64,000 bases of DNA from Sphingomonas ginsengisoli An et al. 2013 (GTDB lineage Bacteria; Pseudomonadota; Alphaproteobacteria; Sphingomonadales; Sphingomonadaceae). Of the stretch, positions 58,168 through 64,000 are shown one piece after another. The stretch spans positions 2,932,501 to 2,996,500 of the forward strand of contig NZ_CP045434.1 of assembly GCF_009363895.1 (NCBI RefSeq), given 5' to 3'. Under the pieces are notes generated by a model, which was not told the origin of the DNA, made no database searches, and saw nothing but the letters and a program-made list of their open reading frames with translations. Every line of letters starts with the position of its first letter. The first letter of the stretch is position 1. The position numbers and the translations under genes were made by a program.

Positions 58168-58967
58168 TGGACTTGGCCGATGCGGTGCGCCCGCAGCGCG
58201 GTGAACCAAGTCCACGGCTTGAGCCATTCGGCGCTGCCATCGGTCGACCAGAAGGTCACCAACGCCCGGCCGACGAGATGCTCGAGGGGCACGAATCCCA
58301 TCCCGCCGCTCGCCGGCGAGAAGCGGCTGTCGGCACTGTCGTCGCGATTGTCGCCCATCATGAAGACGGTGCCCGCGGGCACTTCGACCGGCCCGAACTC
58401 GTCCGCCAGCGGATTGTCGACCTGGTCGAGGACGACATAGCTCGGGCCGCCCGGCAGCGTCTCGCGATAGGCGGTGAAGTGGCAGTCCTGGCCCGGCGGC
58501 GGCGCCATGGTGACGCCTTGCGGAGTGATCTGTCGGCAAGGCGTGTTCGCCGACACCGGCAGCTTGAGGTCGGGCAGGCGGACCCGCTCGACCGGCTTGC
58601 CGTCGAGGATCAGCACCCCGCCGCGGGTCGCGATCGTGTCCCCGGGCAGGCCGATCACGCGCTTGATGATATCGTCGCCCTGCGGGCCCTGGAATACGGC
58701 CACATCGCCCCGCTTCGGCAACCTTGAAAGAATCTTGCCGCGCATCGGCGGGAAGCCGAACAGGAAGCTCGCCCGGCTGTAGCCGTAGGGCCATTTGGCG
58801 ACGATCAGATAGTCGCCGATGTACAGCCCCGGCAGCATCGAGCCCGAGGGAATACTGAACGGCGCGACGATCAGGCTGCGTAGCAGCCAGGCGAACAGCG
58901 CCAGCCACAGTAGGCTGCGCCAATTGCCCTGCTTCTTGGCGGGCGGTTCGGTCGCGGTCTCGTTCAC
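58164..58967 (-). CDS. lepB: Signal peptidase I
   Basis: 267 residues from GTG 58967. One N-terminal membrane helix (about 18-36) is followed by the catalytic Ser43 in IPSGSMLPGL and Lys102 in IIKRVIGLPGD; box E is MGDNRDDSADSRF. It cleaves signal peptides of exported proteins at the outer face of the inner membrane. An upstream extension to 59039 is Arg-rich and unlikely. First gene of lepB-rnc-era. Confidence 0.97.
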   Translation of the reverse strand: MNETATEPPAKKQGNWRSLLWLALFAWLLRSLIVAPFSIPSGSMLPGLYIGDYLIVAKWPYGYSRASFLFGFPPMRGKILSRLPKRGDVAVFQGPQGDDIIKRVIGLPGDTIATRGGVLILDGKPVERVRLPDLKLPVSANTPCRQITPQGVTMAPPPGQDCHFTAYRETLPGGPSYVVLDQVDNPLADEFGPVEVPAGTVFMMGDNRDDSADSRFSPASGGMGFVPLEHLVGRALVTFWSTDGSAEWLKPWTWFTALRAHRIGQVH

Positions 58968-59068
58968 CGGGCGCTTCTTTCGGGCCCGTGGTGGAAGGTC
59001 AAGCGCCCGCGTGCGGCGGCGCCCGCGCAAGGGTGGCATTCTCGCCCGCGCAAACTATGAGGCGGGGC

Positions 59069-60547
59069 ATGTCCCAGTCCGCTCCGCTCCCGGTCCTCAG
59101 TCAGCTGTTTGCGGCCGACCCCCAGCGTGTCGAGAACTTCTCCTGGGCGCTCGCCGGGATGACCTTCGACTGGTCGAAGCTCCACCTCACGCCCGAATGG
59201 CGGGCCGGACTTGCCGAGCGCGCTGCTCAGGCCGGCTTCCCCGCTGCGCTCGAACGCCTGTTCGCCGGCGAGATCGTCAACCCGACCGAGGGCCGCGCGG
59301 CCGAACATCTCGCCGAGCGTGGGTTCGGCTCGGCCGATTCCGTCGCGCTGGCGACCGCCCGCCGCCGCCGCATGTTCGGGCTGGTCGACGCGATCGAGGC
59401 CGGGGCGTTCGGCGACGTCACCGGCATCCTCCACCTCGGCATCGGCGGCTCTGCGCTCGGCCCCGACCTGCTGGTCGACGCGCTCGCCCGGCGCGAGCGG
59501 CGCTACAAGGTGCGGGTGGTCTCGAATATCGACGGGCAGGCGCTCGACGAGGCGCTCGCCGATCTCGACCCCGGCACCACTCTGGTCGCGATCGCGTCGA
59601 AGACCTTCACGACCGCCGAAACCCTGCGCAACGCCGAGTCCGCGATCGCCTGGCTCAACGAAAACGGCGTCGAAGACCCCTACGGTAAGCTGATCGCACT
59701 GACCGCTGCGCCCGAAAAAGCGGTCGATTTCGGCATCGACGAAACCCGCGTGCTTCCCTTCGCCGAGAGCGTCGGCGGCCGTTATTCCCTGTGGTCGAGC
59801 ATCGGTTTCCCGGCCGCCCTCGCCCTCGGCACCGAGGCCTTCACCCAATTGCTCGAGGGCGCGGCGCTGGTCGACGCCCACGTCCGCGACATCGCGCCCG
59901 AGGCAAGCCTGCCGTTCATCGCCGCCGCCGCCGATCGCTTCTACGCCGAGCAGGCCGGCGCCGAGACCCGCGGCATCTTCGCTTATGACGAGCGCCTCCG
60001 CCTGCTCGTCTCCTACCTCCAGCAGCTGGTAATGGAATCGAACGGCAAATCGGTCGATCTCGCCGGCAATGCCGTCCCGATCCCGACCTCGGCAATCCTG
60101 TGGGGCGGGACCGGGACCGACGCCCAGCACGCCGTCTTCCAATTGCTCCACCAGGGCACGCACCTCATCCCGGTCGAATTCATCGCCGTCGCCGAAGCCG
60201 ACGACGACCAGGACCCGGCCCACCACCGCGCGCTGCTGCTCAACGCCTTTGCCCAAGGGGCGGCGCTGATGGCGGGCAAGGGCAGTGACGACCCCCATCG
60301 CCGCTATTCTGGCAACCGCCCGTCGGCGACGATCCTGCTCGACCGGCTCGACCCGCGCACGCTTGGGGCCTTGATTGCCTTCTATGAGCACCGCACCTTT
60401 GCCGAAGCGGTGTTGATGGGGATCAATCCCTTCGACCAGTTTGGGGTGGAGCTCGGCAAGGCGATGGCCAATGCGATCGACGATCCGGCCGGGCGCGCCG
60501 ACTTCGACCCCTCGACGCGGGCATTGATCGAGAAGGCGGGACTGTGA
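59069..60547 (+). CDS. pgi: Glucose-6-phosphate isomerase
   Basis: 492 residues. It has the two SIS sub-domains: LHLGIGGSALGPDLLVDAL with the phosphate loop and SKTFTTAETLRNAE; then GGRYSLWSSIGFPAAL, the catalytic region QLVMESNGKSVD (Glu in the family position), HQGTHLIPVEFI (His) and a late Lys region. It interconverts glucose-6-phosphate and fructose-6-phosphate. It overlaps gor by 4 bp. Confidence 0.97.
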   Translation: MSQSAPLPVLSQLFAADPQRVENFSWALAGMTFDWSKLHLTPEWRAGLAERAAQAGFPAALERLFAGEIVNPTEGRAAEHLAERGFGSADSVALATARRRRMFGLVDAIEAGAFGDVTGILHLGIGGSALGPDLLVDALARRERRYKVRVVSNIDGQALDEALADLDPGTTLVAIASKTFTTAETLRNAESAIAWLNENGVEDPYGKLIALTAAPEKAVDFGIDETRVLPFAESVGGRYSLWSSIGFPAALALGTEAFTQLLEGAALVDAHVRDIAPEASLPFIAAAADRFYAEQAGAETRGIFAYDERLRLLVSYLQQLVMESNGKSVDLAGNAVPIPTSAILWGGTGTDAQHAVFQLLHQGTHLIPVEFIAVAEADDDQDPAHHRALLLNAFAQGAALMAGKGSDDPHRRYSGNRPSATILLDRLDPRTLGALIAFYEHRTFAEAVLMGINPFDQFGVELGKAMANAIDDPAGRADFDPSTRALIEKAGL

Positions 60548-61890
60548 GCGACTTCGACTACGACCTGTTCATCATCGGCGCCGGTTCGGGCGGCGTCCGC
60601 GCCGGCCGCATCGCCGCCGCGCACGGCGCCCAGGTGGCCGTCGCCGAGGAGCATCGGATCGGCGGTACCTGCGTCATCCGCGGCTGCGTCCCCAAAAAGC
60701 TGCTCGTCTACGGCGCCCACTTCGCCGAGGACCTCGACGACGCCGCCATGTTCGGCTGGGACGTGCCGCACAAGCGGTTCGACTGGCCGGTGCTGCGCGA
60801 CAATGTGCTCGCCGAAGTCACCCGGCTCGAGGGCGCTTACGGCGAAACCCTCGGCAGCCACGGCGTCTCGCTCATCAAGGAACGCGCCACCGTCACCGGG
60901 CCCCATGAGGTGCGCACAGCCAGCGGCCGGACCATTACCGCGGGAAAGATCCTCATCGCCGTCGGCGCGCGCCCCGCGCTGCCCGAGGTCGCCGGGATCG
61001 AGCACGCGATCACCTCGAACGAGGTGTTCCATCTCGAGCGGATGCCCAAGCGGATCGTCATCGCCGGCGGCGGCTACATCGCCAACGAATTCGCCGGCAT
61101 CTTCCACCAGTTCGGCGCCCACGTGACGCTGGTCAACCGCTCCGACACCATCCTGCGCGGCTATGACGAGCAGGTCGTCGACCGGCTGGTCAAGATCAGC
61201 ATCGCCAAAGGCATCGACATGCGTTTCAAATCCTCCTTCTCGGCGATCGAGAAGCAGGACGACGGCAGCCTCGTCTGCCGGATGAACGGCTGCGAGGACA
61301 TCGCCGCCGACGAGGTGCTGTTCGCCATAGGCCGCACTCCCAATACCGAAGGCCTCGGCCTCGAAGAGGTGGGCGTGAAGCTGTCCGAGCGCGGGGCAGT
61401 CATCGTCGACGACGACTATCGCTCGTCGGTGCCGTCGATTTTCGCGGTCGGCGACGTCACCGACCGCATCCAGCTCACTCCCGTCGCCATCCGTGAGGGC
61501 CAGGCCTTCGCCGACACCCAGTTTGGCGGCAAGCAGGTCAGCGTCGACTATAGCTGCGTTCCGTCGAGCGTCTTCTCGCACCCGCCGATCGCCGCGGTCG
61601 GGCTGACCGAGGGCCAGGCCAAGAACCGTCTCGGTTCCATCCGCACCTTCACTTCGGACTTCCGCCCGATGAAGAACGTGCTGGCCGGACGCAACGAACG
61701 CTCGCTCTACAAATTGGTGGTCGACGACAGCTCGGACGAGGTGGTCGGCGTCCACCTGATCGGTCCGGACGCCCCGGAGATCATGCAGGCTGCCGCGATC
61801 GCGGTGAAGGCGCGCTTGAAGAAGGCCGATTTCGACGCCACGGTCGCGCTGCATCCGACCATGGCCGAAGAACTGGTGCTGATGCGCTAG
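60544..61890 (+). CDS. gor: Glutathione-disulfide reductase
   Basis: 448 residues. FAD site IIGAGSGGVRAGRIAA, redox-active C43/C48 in GGTCVIRGCVPKKLL, NADP site IAGGGYIANEFAGIF followed by an Arg-containing loop, FAVGDVTDR for FAD, and the C-terminal HPTMAEELV with the active-site His. It reduces GSSG with NADPH. The CVIRGCVPKK variant is that of plant/alphaproteobacterial-type Gor. The 4-bp overlap with pgi couples it to sugar-phosphate metabolism, which supplies NADPH. Confidence 0.96.
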   Translation: MSDFDYDLFIIGAGSGGVRAGRIAAAHGAQVAVAEEHRIGGTCVIRGCVPKKLLVYGAHFAEDLDDAAMFGWDVPHKRFDWPVLRDNVLAEVTRLEGAYGETLGSHGVSLIKERATVTGPHEVRTASGRTITAGKILIAVGARPALPEVAGIEHAITSNEVFHLERMPKRIVIAGGGYIANEFAGIFHQFGAHVTLVNRSDTILRGYDEQVVDRLVKISIAKGIDMRFKSSFSAIEKQDDGSLVCRMNGCEDIAADEVLFAIGRTPNTEGLGLEEVGVKLSERGAVIVDDDYRSSVPSIFAVGDVTDRIQLTPVAIREGQAFADTQFGGKQVSVDYSCVPSSVFSHPPIAAVGLTEGQAKNRLGSIRTFTSDFRPMKNVLAGRNERSLYKLVVDDSSDEVVGVHLIGPDAPEIMQAAAIAVKARLKKADFDATVALHPTMAEELVLMR

Positions 61891-61919
61891 ACGCCGACAG
61901 GCGTCCGCCGGGAGGGGCA

Positions 61920-63518
61920 GTGAGTTACGACGCGATCATCATCGGGGCCGGGCACAACGGCCTCGTCTGCAGCTATTATCTGGCGCGCAAGGGGCTCAAG
62001 GTCGCCATCCTTGAGGCGCAGGGCACGGTCGGCGGCGCCGCCGTCACCGACGAGTTCCTGCCCGGCTTCCGCAATTCGGCCGCCAGCTACACTGTAAGCC
62101 TGCTCCAGCCCAAGGTCATTAAGGACATGGCGCTCGAGCGGCACGGCCTGAAGGTCGTTCTCCGCAAGATCGACAACTTCCTGCCCGGCGACGGCAATTA
62201 TCTGCTTGGCGGCCGCAATGGGCTGACCCGGCGCGAACTGGTCCGCCACCATCCCGAGGATGGCGAGGCCTACGACCGCTACCTCGCCGAGCTCGAGACG
62301 GTGGTCCCGCTGATCCAGCGCTGGCTCTTAAAAGCGCCGCCCGAAGCGGGTGGGGGCCTCAGCGCGCTGCCGTCGATGCTCAGCCTCGCCAAGGATCTGC
62401 GCGGGCTCAGTACCGAGCAAGTCCGCACGGTCCACGAATATTCCACCAAGTCGGCCGGCGACATCCTCGACCGCCACTTCAAGGGCAACCTTGGCAAGGC
62501 GCTGTTCGGCTTCGACGGCGTGGTCGGCAACTTCGCATCGCCCTACACGCCCGGCACCGCCTACGTCCTCCTCCACCATTTGTTCGGCGAGGCGGCCGGC
62601 GTCCCCGGCGCGTGGGGTCACGCGATCGGCGGGATGGGCGCGATCACCCAGGCGATGGCCAAGGCCGCGCGCGAGGCCGGGGTCGACATCCTCCTCAACA
62701 CCCCCGCCGAGGAGATCATCGTCGAGCGCGGGCAGGCGGTCGGCGTCGTCGCCGGCGGCAAAGCGTGGCGCAGCGGGACCGTGATCGCCGGCGTCAACCC
62801 GAAGCTGCTGTTCGACAAGCTCGTGCCCACCGGCGCGGTCCCGGCACCGGTCGAGCGCCACATGACAAACTGGTCGTGCGAGAGCGCCACTTTCCGGATG
62901 AACGTCGCGCTGTCCGAGCTGCCGCGCTTCACCGTGCTGCCCAAGCCCGGCGATCATCTCACCGCCGGGATCATCATGGCGCCGAGCCTCGATTACATGG
63001 ACCGCGCCTTTACCGACGCCAAGCGCGACGGCTGGTCGAAGCAGCCGATCATCGAGATGCTCATCCCCTCGACGCTCGATCCCACCCTCGCTCCCAAGGG
63101 CAAGCATGTCGCCAGCCTGTTCTGCCAGCATTTCCGCTACGCGCTGCCGGGCGGGAGAAGCTGGGACAAGGCCAAGGACAAGGTCGCTGACCAGATCATC
63201 GCCACCGTCGATGCCCATGCCCCCGGCTTCGCCGCCTCGGTCATCGGCCGCCAGATCCATTCGCCGCTCGATCTCGAGCGCCGGTTCGGGCTGGTCGGCG
63301 GCGACATCTTCCACGGCAAGATGGGGCTCGACCAATTGTTCAGCGCTCGGCCGATGATCGGCGCCGCCAACTACCGCCTGCCGCTGCCCGGCCTCTACCT
63401 TTGCGGTTCGGGCGCGCATCCGGGCGGAGGTGTGACGGGCGCACCAGGGCATAACGCCGCGAAGGCCGTGCTCAGCGACCGCAAGAGCCTGCTCGGCCGC
63501 CTCCGTCGCCGAGCATGA
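61920..63518 (+). CDS. FAD-dependent oxidoreductase (phytoene desaturase-like, PYROXD2 type)
   Basis: 532 residues from a GTG start with GGAGGGG upstream. FAD-binding IIIGAGHNGLVCSYYLARKGLKVAILEA, the GGAAVTDEFLPGFRNSAAS segment and the C-terminal PLPGLYLCGSGAHPGGGVTGAPGHNAAKAVL match PYROXD2-like members of the phytoene dehydrogenase superfamily. The GxHPGGGVTG end is shared with carotenoid enzymes, but no crt genes are near. The substrate is unknown. It overlaps the CoA-transferase gene by 4 bp. Confidence 0.9.
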   Translation: MSYDAIIIGAGHNGLVCSYYLARKGLKVAILEAQGTVGGAAVTDEFLPGFRNSAASYTVSLLQPKVIKDMALERHGLKVVLRKIDNFLPGDGNYLLGGRNGLTRRELVRHHPEDGEAYDRYLAELETVVPLIQRWLLKAPPEAGGGLSALPSMLSLAKDLRGLSTEQVRTVHEYSTKSAGDILDRHFKGNLGKALFGFDGVVGNFASPYTPGTAYVLLHHLFGEAAGVPGAWGHAIGGMGAITQAMAKAAREAGVDILLNTPAEEIIVERGQAVGVVAGGKAWRSGTVIAGVNPKLLFDKLVPTGAVPAPVERHMTNWSCESATFRMNVALSELPRFTVLPKPGDHLTAGIIMAPSLDYMDRAFTDAKRDGWSKQPIIEMLIPSTLDPTLAPKGKHVASLFCQHFRYALPGGRSWDKAKDKVADQIIATVDAHAPGFAASVIGRQIHSPLDLERRFGLVGGDIFHGKMGLDQLFSARPMIGAANYRLPLPGLYLCGSGAHPGGGVTGAPGHNAAKAVLSDRKSLLGRLRRRA

Positions 63519-64000
63519 AGCCGCTCGAAGGAATTCGCGTCCTCGATCTGTCGCGGGTGCTGGCCGGACCCTGGTGCACCCAGCTCCTCGCCGACATGGG
63601 CGCCGACGTCATCAAGATCGAGCGTCCGGGCGAAGGTGACGACACCCGCCACTGGGGCCCGCCCTGGGCCGGCGAAGGCGACGGTGAGGTCGCGGCCTAC
63701 TTCCTTGCCGCCAACCGCGGCAAGCGCTCCGCCGCGATCGACTTCGCCAAGCCCGAGGGCGCCGCGCTGGTCCGTGCGCTCGCCGCCAAGGCCGACGTGG
63801 TGGTCGAGAACTTCAAGGTCGGCGGCCTCGCCAAGTTCGGCCTCGACGCCGCCACGCTGCGCGCCGCCCATCCGCGTTTGATCGTCGCCTCGATCACCGG
63901 CTTCGGCCAGGACGGCCCCTATGCCGCGCGGGCCGGCTACGACTATATCATCCAGGGGATGAGCGGCTTCATGAGCATCACCGGCCGCCCCGACGGGGAG
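63515..64000 (+). CDS. CoA transferase, CaiB/BaiF family III (5' part)
   Basis: 162 residues visible; the gene runs past the end of the window. The start MKPLEGIRVLDLSRVLAGP and the WCTQLLADMGADVIKIERPG segment are the standard family III CoA-transferase N-terminus; NRGKRSAAIDF and SITGFGQDGPYAARAGYDYIIQGMSG follow. The catalytic Asp of this family would be just beyond the visible part or in GYDYIIQG. It transfers CoA between carboxylic acids. The ATGA overlap with the FAD oxidoreductase shows operon coupling. Confidence 0.94.
   Translation, partial: MKPLEGIRVLDLSRVLAGPWCTQLLADMGADVIKIERPGEGDDTRHWGPPWAGEGDGEVAAYFLAANRGKRSAAIDFAKPEGAALVRALAAKADVVVENFKVGGLAKFGLDAATLRAAHPRLIVASITGFGQDGPYAARAGYDYIIQGMSGFMSITGRPDGE

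Overview
The window is one contiguous piece of high-GC (roughly two-thirds G+C) alphaproteobacterial chromosome, most likely from the Sphingomonadaceae (Sphingomonas or a close relative). The reasons are the families present (DUF3597, DUF6127, DUF2793, DUF6456, exported amidohydrolase, glycine-zipper and extensin-like proteins), a circularly permuted tmRNA with tag ANDNEALAIAA, and a dispersed inverted repeat around a TTGATCCGG core. There are about 67 protein genes, two gene remnants, one tRNA-Val(TAC) and one tmRNA. I saw no insertion sequence, CRISPR array, rRNA operon or replication origin.

Layout. 1-4.9 kb: start of an L,D-transpeptidase-like gene, a glutaredoxin, UvrD/PcrA helicase, a 960-bp stretch without convincing protein genes, then two small stress-type proteins (DUF3597, PA2169 family). 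5-12 kb: a PDZ-containing membrane protein, a TonB-C protein, an exported methyltransferase-fold protein, a dicarboxylate symporter, and a LytS/LytTR two-component pair. 12-19 kb: unknowns, a HAD nucleotidase next to a 2H-phosphoesterase-like gene, a Mur ligase divergent from an LD-carboxypeptidase (probable peptidoglycan recycling), SWIB protein, extensin-like protein, NUDIX, small lipoprotein, tmRNA. 19-30 kb: amidohydrolase; a LemA/TPM/TPM/NUDIX operon with a clear promoter; an exported protein + CHASE2 adenylyl cyclase + phosphotransferase operon divergent from a calcineurin-like phosphoesterase and nadC. 30-44 kb: a nitronate-monooxygenase-like enzyme with a Cys cluster, sterol desaturase, and a leucine/acyl-CoA catabolic set (thiolase, isovaleryl-CoA dehydrogenase, both methylcrotonyl-CoA carboxylase subunits, SDR) interspersed with DUF5996, DUF486 and an M13 peptidase; then CysQ. 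44-47.5 kb: MarR-type remnant, tRNA-Val, XRE regulator divergent from DUF6456, a disordered protein and rpsF-rpsR-rplI. 47.8-51.3 kb: a broken gene transfer agent (GTA) head module. 51.3-64 kb: outer-membrane protein, alr, nth-dapB-DUF72-thioesterase, sirtuin, lepB-rnc-era, and pgi-gor-FAD oxidoreductase-CoA transferase.

Most genes are housekeeping. Two features stand out. (i) The GTA locus keeps portal, DUF6127, protease and capsid, but has no terminase or tail genes. The capsid stop codon abuts, in the same frame, the middle of a DUF2793 gene, which looks like one large deletion of the tail region. A consensus TTGACA promoter still sits in front of it. (ii) The 960-bp gap downstream of the helicase promoter is strongly purine-rich on the + strand and carries at least five perfect or near-perfect GCAA-tetraloop hairpins plus a terminator-like stem. 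It reads like a long structured RNA rather than a protein gene. Neither conclusion has been tested by search or folding; both rest on reading the sequence.
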